From NCBI GenBank assembly GCA_963842725.1, contig CAWJHN010000004.1, forward strand, positions 992,001 through 1,056,000: DNA of 64,000 bases, read 5' to 3'. Below the pieces are notes generated by a model. That model ran no database searches. It worked only from the letters and a program-made list of their open reading frames with translations, and was not told where the DNA came from. Positions 43,096-51,085 of this stretch are shown one piece after another (positions within the stretch are counted from its first letter, which is position 1; each line of letters begins with the position of its first letter). The translations under genes were made by a program, and so were the position numbers. This DNA is from UBA10649 sp963842725. GTDB lineage: Bacteria; Actinomycetota; Actinomycetes; S36-B12.

Positions 43096-43129
43096 TGGCG
43101 AAGCCCCCTCCGTGGAGGGGGCTTCGCCA
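43096..43129 (+). terminator. Hairpin terminator after exonuclease III
   Basis: 16-nt arms 43096-43111 / 43114-43129 give a perfect GC-rich stem of about 15 bp around CCGTGG. The convergent 55-codon gene ends about 55 bp further on. Confidence 0.8.
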
Positions 43130-43184
43130 CTTCGTGCTTCTGGGATCGGTTGTCGACCGGGACGCGTCCCGGGATCAGCCGGGG

Positions 43185-43352
43185 CTAGAGGTTGCGGGAG
43201 AAGATCGCGTCGATCTCCGACCGCTCCGCGGGCGTCAGGGCGAGAGCGCGCTGACGGTCCCACTCCCGGTGGATCTGCCGGCTGCGAGCGCTCTCGTTGT
43301 CGAGGGGGCTGGTACCGAACATTGATGCGAAGACTCGTGCGAACGGCTTCAC
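43185..43352 (-). CDS. Small 55-residue protein divergent from fbiC
   Basis: 55 residues from a GTG at 43352, with AGGAG 9 nt upstream; an in-frame ATG at residue 11 is an alternative. The C-terminal half is charged and helical: REWDRQRALALTPAERSEIDAIFSRN. The -x-LTPAER(S/A)EIDAIF- ending resembles small actinobacterial proteins of unknown function. There is no signal peptide; the N-terminus (KPFARVFASMFG) is amphipathic. It is divergent from fbiC across a 134-bp gap with a palindrome. Called on frame, ribosome site and sequence character. Confidence 0.65.
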   Translation of the reverse strand: MKPFARVFASMFGTSPLDNESARSRQIHREWDRQRALALTPAERSEIDAIFSRNL

Positions 43353-43428
43353 GGAGGATCACTCCTGTAATCGTTGTTGTGTTGTGGTGTCTTTGGGGGG
43401 TCTCCCCATCGACATAACGATTGTGTCT

Positions 43429-43457
43429 CAGATTTGTCGTCAGATCAAACAAATCTG
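43429..43457 (+). promoter_or_regulatory. Perfect 9-bp-arm palindrome CAGATTTGT-N11-ACAAATCTG
   Basis: Located 30 bp upstream of the fbiC start in the AT-richer gap to the 55-codon gene. Arms 43429-43437 and 43449-43457 pair perfectly; centres are about 20 bp apart (two helix turns), typical of a dimeric repressor site. No regulator gene is adjacent. Confidence 0.5.
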
Positions 43458-43486
43458 CTCGATTGTGAAGAAGGACACGCAAGATC

Positions 43487-45916
43487 TTGCAGGAACAGCC
43501 GATTATCGGGCACTCAGGCCGGTTGTCGCCCGTCCTCCGCGACGGCCGAGACCCGTGTGCGACGATGCACGCGTCCGGCGAGTGGCATCCGCCGCCCGGC
43601 AGACCCGTCGAGGAGGTGGTGGAGATCGCGACCGCCCTGCGCCGCATCACCTACTCGCCTAAGGTCTTCATCCCGCTGACGATGCTGTGCCGGGACCGCT
43701 GCGGCTACTGCACCTTCGCGCAGTCCCCGGCCCACCTGCCAGCTGCCTATCTCAGCCTCGAGGAGGTGCTGGCCGTGGCACGGGCCGGCGCCGAGGCCGG
43801 GTGCCATGAGGCCCTGTTCACCCTCGGTGAGTTCCCCGAGGACCGCTATGCCGTCGCGCGCGACTGGCTCGATCAGCGGGGCTTCGGATCGACGATCGAC
43901 TATGTGCTGAGCGCGGCCCAGGTGGTTCTCGACGAGACAGGTCTGCTCCCGCACGTCAACGCCGGCGCCCTCGGGCGCGCCGACCTCGCTCGACTGCGCG
44001 CCGTCTCGCCCAGCCAGGGGATGATGATCGAGACGCTCAACCCGGACCTGGCGGCCCACCGTGGCGCACCGGACAAGGATCCGAGTCGACGCCTGGCGAC
44101 GCTGCACGCGGCCGGTGAGCTGGCGATCCCGTTCACCACCGGAATCCTGGTCGGGATCGGCGAGTCCCGCACCGATCGGCTCGTGGCTCTCGAGGCGATC
44201 GCGGCCGCGCACCAGACGTTCGGGCACGTCCAGGAGGTGATCGTCCAGAACTTCGTCCCCAAGCCGGCGACCGCCATGCGCGACCACCCCGCGTGCCCGG
44301 TCGATGTGCTCCTCGAGACGATCGAGCTGGCGCGGGGGATCCTGCCCGACGACGTGCACCTGCAGGCACCGCCGAACCTGGTCGACGACCCGGGAGCCCT
44401 GCTCGACGCGGGCATCGACGACTTCGGGGGCATCTCGCCGATCACGGCGGACCACGTGAACCCGGAGCGCCCGTGGCCGCACCTGGCCGACCTTCGGGCG
44501 ATCGTCGAGGCCCGCGGCCTCGCCCTTGCGCCGCGCCTGACGATCTATCCCGAGTACGCCGTCGAGCCCGATCGTTGGCTGGACCCGGGCACCCGCTTCG
44601 CCGTGCTGGACCGCAGCGATGCGGAGGGCCTCGGACGAGACGATCCCGGTGCGGTGCTGCCGGAACGCTACGAGGCCGCCGCCAATGTCGGGACCGGTGC
44701 CGAGGTCGTCCAGATCGGACGTCGCTCCACCGCCTGGTACTCGGGCGCGGACCGACTGCCGCCCGTCATCGTGCCGGGGGTGGCGAGTGCCGGCAGCGCC
44801 GTGCAGGAAGTCCTGACCGGCGTCGAGCTGGGCCAGGAGCCCGGAGTCCTCGAGCTGACCACGCTCTTCGAGGCGAGAGGACGGGAGGTTGCTGCCGTCG
44901 CCGAGTTCGCCGATCGCCTGCGCGAGCAGGTCAACGGCGACGTCGTCACCTTCGTCCGGAACCGGAACATCAACTACACCAACGTGTGCACGTTCAAGTG
45001 CGCCTTCTGCGGCTTCTCCAAGGGCCCAGCATCCTTGAACCTGCGCGGCAAGCCGTACCTGCTGGCGAACGACGAGATAGCCGACCGCGTCCGGGTTGCG
45101 TCCGAGCGTGGCGCGACGGAGGTCTGCCTGCAGGGCGGTATCCACCCCGACTTCGACGGCGAGTACTACGTCGAGGTGTGCCGCACCGTCAAGGCCGCCG
45201 TGCCGGACATGCACGTGCACGGGTTCACGGCCCTGGAGGTGACGGAGGGCGCCCGCCGGCTCGGCGAGCCGCTTCGCGACTACCTCGTCCGCATGAAGGA
45301 GGCCGGACTCGCCTCGCTGCCCGGAACGGCGGCCGAGATCCTCGACGACTCCATCCGGGAGGTCCTGTGCCCCGACAAGATCACGACGGCTGAGTGGCTC
45401 GAGTGCCACGAGACCGCGCACGAGGTCGGCCTGGCGTCTAACGTGACGATCATGTTCGGCAGCGTCGAGCGGCCACATCACTGGGCCCGGCATATCGTCC
45501 GCACCCGCGACCTGCAGAAGCGCACGGGAGGGTTCACCGAGTTCGTGCCGCTGCCCTTCGTGCACATGGCCTCGCCCATCTACCTCAAACGTCGAGCCCG
45601 CCGCGGACCCACCTGGCGCGAGACCGTTCTCATGCACGCCGTCGGCCGCATCGGTTATCACGGGCACATCGACAACGTGCAGGCCTCCTGGGTGAAGCTC
45701 GGCGTCCGGGGAGCCCAGCAGCTTCTCCAGGCGGGAGTCAACGATCTCGGCGGCACCCTGATGGACGAGTCGATCTCGCGCGCGGCGGGTGCGGCGCACG
45801 GACAGGGCATCGAGGTCGACGACTTCATGGCCATCACCGAGCCGCTGGGACGGATCCTCAAGCAGCGCACCACGTCGTACCAACTGGTCGCATCGCCGGC
45901 CGGCACCCGATCGTGA
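43487..45916 (+). CDS. fbiC: 7,8-didemethyl-8-hydroxy-5-deazariboflavin (FO) synthase, fused CofG-CofH (FbiC)
   Basis: 809 residues. Two radical-SAM modules: CofG-like (about 45-370; cluster CRDRCGYC) and CofH-like (about 440-800; cluster CTFKCAFC, with NRNINYTNVC before it and TEFVPLPFVHM late). Together they join tyrosine and the flavin precursor into FO, the core of coenzyme F420. The start is uncertain: TTG 43487 gives the longer N-terminus, ATG 43565 starts 26 residues later. It leads a run of four same-strand genes. F420 probably serves enzymes elsewhere in the genome. Confidence 0.93.
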   Translation: MQEQPIIGHSGRLSPVLRDGRDPCATMHASGEWHPPPGRPVEEVVEIATALRRITYSPKVFIPLTMLCRDRCGYCTFAQSPAHLPAAYLSLEEVLAVARAGAEAGCHEALFTLGEFPEDRYAVARDWLDQRGFGSTIDYVLSAAQVVLDETGLLPHVNAGALGRADLARLRAVSPSQGMMIETLNPDLAAHRGAPDKDPSRRLATLHAAGELAIPFTTGILVGIGESRTDRLVALEAIAAAHQTFGHVQEVIVQNFVPKPATAMRDHPACPVDVLLETIELARGILPDDVHLQAPPNLVDDPGALLDAGIDDFGGISPITADHVNPERPWPHLADLRAIVEARGLALAPRLTIYPEYAVEPDRWLDPGTRFAVLDRSDAEGLGRDDPGAVLPERYEAAANVGTGAEVVQIGRRSTAWYSGADRLPPVIVPGVASAGSAVQEVLTGVELGQEPGVLELTTLFEARGREVAAVAEFADRLREQVNGDVVTFVRNRNINYTNVCTFKCAFCGFSKGPASLNLRGKPYLLANDEIADRVRVASERGATEVCLQGGIHPDFDGEYYVEVCRTVKAAVPDMHVHGFTALEVTEGARRLGEPLRDYLVRMKEAGLASLPGTAAEILDDSIREVLCPDKITTAEWLECHETAHEVGLASNVTIMFGSVERPHHWARHIVRTRDLQKRTGGFTEFVPLPFVHMASPIYLKRRARRGPTWRETVLMHAVGRIGYHGHIDNVQASWVKLGVRGAQQLLQAGVNDLGGTLMDESISRAAGAAHGQGIEVDDFMAITEPLGRILKQRTTSYQLVASPAGTRS

Positions 45917-45930
45917 CAGGAGGCATCGCC

Positions 45931-46491
45931 ATGGAGGGCTTGCGCACGATCATGATCGGTGTCCAGCAGACGCTCATCGAGTGCGACGCAGCCGTCGAAC
46001 CGCCCACGGTGGTCGCGACGGCGGTGATCGTCGTCCGCAACCCGCTGGCCGGCCGAGGCAGTGTTGCCGATCTGTCCGTCCTCGAGGATCTCGGCGCACA
46101 GGCTGCCGCCCTGCTGGTCGAGCGTGCCCTGGCGGCGCTGGCGGCATCGGGGATCGCACCGGACGATGTCCGCGGCTACGGGAAGGGGGCCATCGTGGGA
46201 ATCGACGGTGATCGTGAGCACACCGCGGCCGTCCTGCATCCCAGGTTCGGCGCGCCGGTGCGGGCCGCGATCGGCGGCGGTGCCGACATCATCCCCGGCA
46301 CCAAGAAGGTCGGCGGACCGGGTGCCTCCATCACGATCCCGATCGGCAACAAGGACGACCGATGGGTGTTCGACGACATGGACGCGATCGACGTGTCCGT
46401 CGCCGACGCTCCCAGGCCGCATGAGATCGTTGTCGCGCTCGCCCTCAGCTCGGGTGGCCGTCCCAACGCAAGGGTGCGGAAGCCCGCATAG
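45931..46491 (+). CDS. Amino-acid-synthesis family protein (DUF1185)
   Basis: 186 residues. Matches DUF1185: an RTIMIGVQQTLIECDAAVEPPTVVATAVIVVRNPLAGRG-type N-terminus (cut: ..NP.AGR), GYGKGAIVGIDGDREHTAAVLHPRFGAPVR, GADIIPGTKKVGGPG and DDMDAID. Relatives occur with aromatic or opine catabolic genes; the biochemical role is not established. ATG 45931 follows ACAGGAGG by 8 nt; GTG 45913 would overlap fbiC. It lies 15 bp after fbiC. Confidence 0.82.
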   Translation: MEGLRTIMIGVQQTLIECDAAVEPPTVVATAVIVVRNPLAGRGSVADLSVLEDLGAQAAALLVERALAALAASGIAPDDVRGYGKGAIVGIDGDREHTAAVLHPRFGAPVRAAIGGGADIIPGTKKVGGPGASITIPIGNKDDRWVFDDMDAIDVSVADAPRPHEIVVALALSSGGRPNARVRKPA

Positions 46492-46499
46492 GAGATCCC

Positions 46500-46817
46500 G
46501 TGTTCAAGGCAATGATCATGCTGACCCGTCGACCCGACATGACTCATGAGCAGTTCGTCGACTGGTGGCTGACCGAGCACGTCCCGCTTGCGTCGGCGCT
46601 GCCGGCCGTGCGCAAGGTCGTGCTCAATGTGGTCGACGACGGGCATGAGGCGGCCGGCATCGACGGGATCTCGGAGCTCTGGTTCGACACGCAGGAGGAT
46701 TTCGAGGCGGCTTACGCGACCGAGCTGGGTCGATCGGTGGCCGCCGACTCGATGGCGCATGTTGCCGGCCGCGTCCGCCTCTTCGTCACCGAGAACGAGT
46801 ACGCCGGCCAGGGATGA
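46500..46817 (+). CDS. EthD-domain protein
   Basis: 105 residues. EthD ferredoxin-like fold: FKAMIMLTRRPDMTHEQFVDWWLTEHVPLA (cut: L.R.P.M....F..WW...H.PLA) and a C-terminal FVTENE. EthD of Rhodococcus is required for ether cleavage by the EthABCD P450 system; here the gene is directly coupled (ATGA overlap) to a P450 gene. GTG 46500 follows AGGAG. Dimeric alpha-beta barrel expected; substrate unknown. Confidence 0.85.
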   Translation: MFKAMIMLTRRPDMTHEQFVDWWLTEHVPLASALPAVRKVVLNVVDDGHEAAGIDGISELWFDTQEDFEAAYATELGRSVAADSMAHVAGRVRLFVTENEYAGQG

Positions 46818-48212
46818 GCCGAACCGGCCAGGGGAAGCCACGCGGGGACTACTCCACCCGCTCGTTCGTCGGCACGCCGGCCACCGCACCCGGCCCCGTC
46901 GGCCCGCAGATGCTGCGGGCCATGGGTGCCATCCGGCGGAACCCGCTGGCCTACCTCGAGCGCACCTGGCGGCAGTACGGCGACGTCGTGCAGTTCCCGA
47001 TCCCACGCCCGCCGAGCTACCTCGTCAACGACCCCGAGGGCGTGCGCAGGGTGCTCGTGGGCAACGCCCGCAACTACGGCAAGTCGACCATCCAGTACCG
47101 AGCGCTGTCGCTCGTCACCGGCGAGGGCCTGCTCGTGGCGGACACCCCGGCGTGGCGCAGGCAGCGGCCACTGGTCCAGCCGGCCTTCCACCACGAGACC
47201 CTGGAGAGGATCGTGGCGCACGTCGACGTGGCCGTGGCACGCATGTTCGCGAGGTGGGACGCCGTTCCCTCCGACGCCACCGTCGACGTCGACGAGGCAA
47301 TGATGCACGCGGCCCTCGAGGTCGTCGGGCACGCGCTGTTCGGAACCGACCTGTCCGCTGACGCCGAGCGACTGGCGAGCGCAACGCTGTCCGCCCTCGA
47401 TGTCGTCATCGCGCGCGCCCGGGTGCCGATCACTCCGCCGGCCTGGATTCCGACTCCCGGGAACCGCAGGCTGTCGTCGTCGGTCCGCGAGCTCGATGGG
47501 GCGGTCGGCCGGATGATGGACGACCGCCGGCGACGTCCGGCCGACGTGCCCGCCGACATGCTCGACCTGCTGATGGCCACCACCGACGAGACGGGCGCGG
47601 GCCTGGGCGTCCGCGAGATACGGGACCAGGTGGTGACCTTCATCGTCGCCGGGCACGAGACGGTGGCCAGCGCGCTGACATGGGCTTGGGCCCTGCTGGC
47701 CACGCACCCGCAGGAGCAGGCGCTGCTGCAGGAGGAGGCCGACGCGGTACTGGGCGGCCGGTCCGCTACGTTCGACGACTACGGGCGACTGCCGCGAGCT
47801 CGTGCCGTTCTCGACGAGGCGCTGCGGCTCGTATCCGCCGGCGTGGCTGATCACCCGCTCATCCCTCGGCGACGACGAGGTGGGTGGTCACGCGATCCCC
47901 GGCTCGGCCCTGGTGATCCTGAGCCCGTGGCTGCTCCACCGCCATCCCGGCCTGTGGCCCGAAGCCGAGCAGTTCCGCCCGGCTCGATTCCTCGACGGAG
48001 ACGTGGACCGGAGCGCATTCATCCCGTTCGGAGCCGGGCCGCGGCTGTGCATCGGCCGGGACTTCGCCTACGTGGAGGGCGTGCTGATGCTGGCGGCGAT
48101 CGCCGGCCGCTACACGCTCTCTCTGCCGCCAGGAGCCTCGATGCCTGCGGCCGCACCCCTCGTGACCGTCCGCCCGGTAGGGGGACTGCCCATGCGCGTG
48201 GCTCGTCGCTGA
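46814..48212 (+). pseudogene. Cytochrome P450, interrupted by a one-base frameshift
   Basis: The first 339 codons (to about 47831) hold P450 N-terminal sequence and the I-helix FIVAGHETVASAL; they end at DEALRL. The next residues expected, YPPAWLITR, are found one frame over from 47832, and the rest of the protein, including the heme ligand in FGAGPRLCIGRDFA, stays in that frame to the stop at 48212. One extra base (G47831 region) explains it; joined length is about 465 residues. In the original frame the C-terminus is a meaningless Arg/Pro-rich tail to 48253. Either a genuine inactivation or a sequencing indel. The EthD gene upstream overlaps by 4 nt. Confidence 0.88.
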
Positions 48213-48239
48213 GCCGACGTGCGGGACGCCAGGCCGAGA

Positions 48240-48671
48240 TCAGCCCTTGGTGATGTAGTCCATGAGCGCTGCGCGCTCGCCCTCGAGCTCGCCGAGCCGG
48301 GACTTGACCACGTCTCCGATGCTGACGATCCCGAGGAGCGAGCCCTCCGGATCCGTGACCGGGATGTGCCGCACTCGCTTCTCGGTCATCACTCCCATCA
48401 GCTCGTCGACCGGCGTCTCGGGCGGCGCGCAGTAGACGTGCGACGTCATGATGGACGCAACAGGCCTCGTGAGCGACTCGGCACCGTGGGTCAGCGCATG
48501 GACGACGTCGCGCTCCGAGACGATGCCCGTGATCGTGCGGCCGTCAGCCGAGACCACGAGAGCGCCGACGTTGTGCTCCGCGAGCATCGCGATGAGATCC
48601 GCGACCGTTGCGTCGGGTTGGATCGTCGCCACGAAGCCGCCCTTGGCGGCGATGATGGTGGACAGTTGCAT
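48240..48671 (-). CDS. CBS-pair domain protein
   Basis: 143 residues. Two CBS motifs (about 1-60: IAAKGGFVATIQPDATVADLIAMLAEHNVGALVV; about 75-130: SIMTSHVYCAPPETPVDELMGVM) that typically sense adenosine nucleotides. It has no other domain. ATG 48671 follows GGAGGT by 4 nt; an earlier start at 48710 lacks one. Small stand-alone CBS proteins like this are common in actinobacteria (hypoxic-response types); its partner is unknown. Confidence 0.88.
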   Translation of the reverse strand: MQLSTIIAAKGGFVATIQPDATVADLIAMLAEHNVGALVVSADGRTITGIVSERDVVHALTHGAESLTRPVASIMTSHVYCAPPETPVDELMGVMTEKRVRHIPVTDPEGSLLGIVSIGDVVKSRLGELEGERAALMDYITKG

Positions 48672-48716
48672 GTGTACCTCCGGCGTCCATCGTGCCCTGC
48701 AACGATGCAAATGTCA

Positions 48717-49538
48717 CTACTGCCCCGCGGATTGCCCCTCCGGTGGGCGCATGAGCCCGACCAGTTGCTCATGCAGCAGGCCGTTCGACGATAGTGCGGA
48801 GCCGCCGCGGATCGCCGGACCCCCGTCGTACGCGGTGAGGCGTCCGCCCGCCTCCTGCACGATCGGTACGAGGGCTGCCATGTCGTAGTTCTCGAGCTGC
48901 GGCTCCGCCGCCACGTCGACGGCCCCCTCGGCGACCATCATGTGCGACCAGAAGTCCCCGTACGCTCGCTGCCGCCAGGTCGTGCCCAGCAGGCGCGCCA
49001 GGCCCGTCGCGGCACCCCGCTCCTCCCAGCCGATCGCGTCGGAGTACGAGAAGGAGGCGTCGGCGAGGTCGGACACACGGCTGACCTGGAGGCGTCGCGG
49101 CGCGACGGCACCGGGTTCGATGACGAAGGCCCCCGTGCCGCGTGCGGCCCACCAGCGGCGCGCGAGGGCCGGAGCAGACACGACCCCGACCGTCACCTCG
49201 TCGTCCTCGAGGAGCGCGATGAGCGTCGCCCAGACCGGCACACCGCGCACGTAGTTCTTGGTGCCGTCGATGGGGTCGAGGATCCACTGCCGGCGGGATG
49301 TGCCCTCCGTGCCGAACTCCTCGCCGAGCACGGAGTCGTCGGCTCGGAACCTGGCCAGCGTCTCGCGCAGCGCGAGCTCGACGGCACGGTCAGCCTCGGA
49401 GACGGGGGAGAGGTCCGGCTTCGTCTCGACGAGCAGGTCGCTCGCCCGAAAGCGGCTCATCGACAGTCGGTCGGCGATGTCGGCGAGCGAGAGGGCGAGC
49501 TGCAGGTCGTCCGGCGACGTGTCGAGGGGCAGGGTCAC
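48717..49538 (-). CDS. hisN: Histidinol-phosphatase, inositol-monophosphatase fold (HisN)
   Basis: 273 residues. Metal and phosphate motifs: KPDLSPVSEADRAVE, GEEFG, the signature WILDPIDGTKNYVRG, and a late ENYDMAALVPIVQEAGG. The IDGTKNYVRGVPVWATLIAL form belongs to actinobacterial HisN, which makes histidinol from histidinol phosphate. GTG 49538 is used; no strong ribosome site precedes it. It is near aroA-rsgA, as in many actinobacteria, but here DUF2231 lies in between on the other strand. Confidence 0.88.
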   Translation of the reverse strand: MTLPLDTSPDDLQLALSLADIADRLSMSRFRASDLLVETKPDLSPVSEADRAVELALRETLARFRADDSVLGEEFGTEGTSRRQWILDPIDGTKNYVRGVPVWATLIALLEDDEVTVGVVSAPALARRWWAARGTGAFVIEPGAVAPRRLQVSRVSDLADASFSYSDAIGWEERGAATGLARLLGTTWRQRAYGDFWSHMMVAEGAVDVAAEPQLENYDMAALVPIVQEAGGRLTAYDGGPAIRGGSALSSNGLLHEQLVGLMRPPEGQSAGQ

Positions 49539-49610
49539 CGTCGAAACCTATCCTGACGAAGTACGGCCGAATGCTCATGGATCGGTCCGCGTCCTGCCTA
49601 CAGTGATCCC

Positions 49611-50090
49611 GTGGATTCCTTCCTCGACACGATCGACGGCCTGCCAGTGCACGCGATCGTGGTCCACGCGGCCGTCGTGCTGGTCCCCCTGACGGCGCTG
49701 GGAGCGATCCTGATGGCCGCGGTGCCGTCCTTCTCCCGGCGATTCGGGCCGCTGGTCGTGCTCGTCGGTGGGGCCGCGGCGGCGACGTGCTTCGTGGCGA
49801 AGGCGTCCGGCGAGCAACTCGCCGCCCGCGTCGGGCTGCCCGAGCAGCACGCGAGCGTCGCCGACGACATGCCCCTGGTGGCCACGGTCCTCTTCGTGCT
49901 GCTCCTCGTGTTCTGGCTGTTCGACCGGGGGATCCCCTTGAACCGCAGCCGACCGTTCTGGCTGGTCCTGCTCGCGGTCGCGCTCGCCGTCATGTCGGTG
50001 CTCGCCCTGTGGTGGGTGTTCCGCGTCGGGCACACCGGCGCGCAGGCGGTCTGGACCACGGTGATCGAGGGCACGACCCCGAGCGGCTAG
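49611..50090 (+). CDS. DUF2231 membrane protein
   Basis: 159 residues, four predicted transmembrane helices (about 16-37, 45-62, 87-105, 118-138). The IDGLPVHAIVVHAAVVLVPLTAL segment (GLP.H...VH) is the DUF2231 hallmark. A TACAGT at 49599-49604 lies 6 nt before the GTG with no ribosome site, so the message is probably leaderless. The stop codon overlaps the convergent rsgA stop (shared CTAG). Function unknown. Confidence 0.82.
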   Translation: MDSFLDTIDGLPVHAIVVHAAVVLVPLTALGAILMAAVPSFSRRFGPLVVLVGGAAAATCFVAKASGEQLAARVGLPEQHASVADDMPLVATVLFVLLLVFWLFDRGIPLNRSRPFWLVLLAVALAVMSVLALWWVFRVGHTGAQAVWTTVIEGTTPSG

Positions 50091-51085
50091 AGGGCCGGCT
50101 CGTCGTCCGGGACGGTCGACCGGCTTCGGATGAGTCGACGCAACGAGTCGATCCGTGCCTTGACCCCGGGGGACTCCACGTCGTTCAGGGCGCAGTCGGG
50201 CTCGTCGTGCGAGCACGAGCGGGGGCACTCATCGGTCAGCACGGCGAGGTCGGGATACGCCTGGATGACGCGCGTGACGTCGACATGCGCCAGGCCGAAT
50301 GACCGGATCCCCGGAGTGTCGATGATCCAGCCGCCACCGGTGAGGTGGATCGCCTCGACGCTTGTCGACGTGTGCCGACCGCGGCCGGTCACGGTGTTCA
50401 CCCGGCCGGTCGACCGGTCCGCCGACGGCACGAGGTTGTTGACCAGGGTCGACTTTCCGACGCCCGAGTGACCCACGAGCACGGTGCGCTCGCCCGCGAG
50501 GGCTGCTCGCAGCGCCCCGGGGACCTGCTTGCCGGCGATGATGAACACCGGCAGCTCGAGTGGTCCGTACATCCCAAGGAGCTCGTCCGCGGACTTGAGG
50601 TCGGTCTTCGTCAGGACGAGCATCGGCTCTATGCCCGCATCGAGCGCGGCGACCACGGCACGATCGATCAGGCCGGTCCGAGGCTCCGGGTCCACTGTGG
50701 CGCTGACCACCGCGAGTTGGGTGGCGTTGGCGACGACGACGCGCTCGACCGGATCGTTGTCGTCCGCGGTCCGGCGCAGGGTCGAGGTGCGTTCGAGTCG
50801 CCGGACGATCCTGCCCTGGGTGTCGGTGTCGCCAGTCACGTCTCCGACCACGTCGACGCGGTCGCCGACCACGATTCCCTTGCGGCCGAGTTCGCGGGCC
50901 TTGACCGCGTAGATGCCGGTGCCGTCGTCCAGCTCGACGGTGAAGCGGCCCCGATCGACCGTCACGACCATCCCCACGAGGGCTTCAGCGTGGTCGGGAC
51001 GGTCCTTGGATCTCGGGCGGGACTTGCCGCGTCCGGGTCGGACGCGGACATCGTCCTCGTCCAGGAGGTGGTGCTTTCGCGTCAC
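50087..51085 (-). CDS. rsgA: Ribosome small-subunit-dependent GTPase A (RsgA)
   Basis: 332 residues. N-terminal OB-like domain (about 35-100), circularly permuted GTPase (TKTDL, then GHSGVGKSTLVNNL near 205, then DTPGIRSFGL) and a C-terminal zinc-binding region with C-x3-C-x-H-x5-C spacing (CPRSCSHDEPDCAL). It assists 30S maturation. Its start overlaps the aroA stop by 4 nt, so it is the second gene of an aroA-rsgA operon. Confidence 0.95.
   Translation of the reverse strand: MTRKHHLLDEDDVRVRPGRGKSRPRSKDRPDHAEALVGMVVTVDRGRFTVELDDGTGIYAVKARELGRKGIVVGDRVDVVGDVTGDTDTQGRIVRRLERTSTLRRTADDNDPVERVVVANATQLAVVSATVDPEPRTGLIDRAVVAALDAGIEPMLVLTKTDLKSADELLGMYGPLELPVFIIAGKQVPGALRAALAGERTVLVGHSGVGKSTLVNNLVPSADRSTGRVNTVTGRGRHTSTSVEAIHLTGGGWIIDTPGIRSFGLAHVDVTRVIQAYPDLAVLTDECPRSCSHDEPDCALNDVESPGVKARIDSLRRLIRSRSTVPDDEPAL

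Noticed and set aside
43095..43325. 76-codon plus-strand frame
   Set aside because: It begins in the terminator hairpin and is antisense to the better-supported 55-codon gene.
47832..48253. Arg/Pro-rich C-terminus of the P450 in the original frame
   Set aside because: The heme-binding sequence lies in the other frame; this tail is a product of the frameshift.
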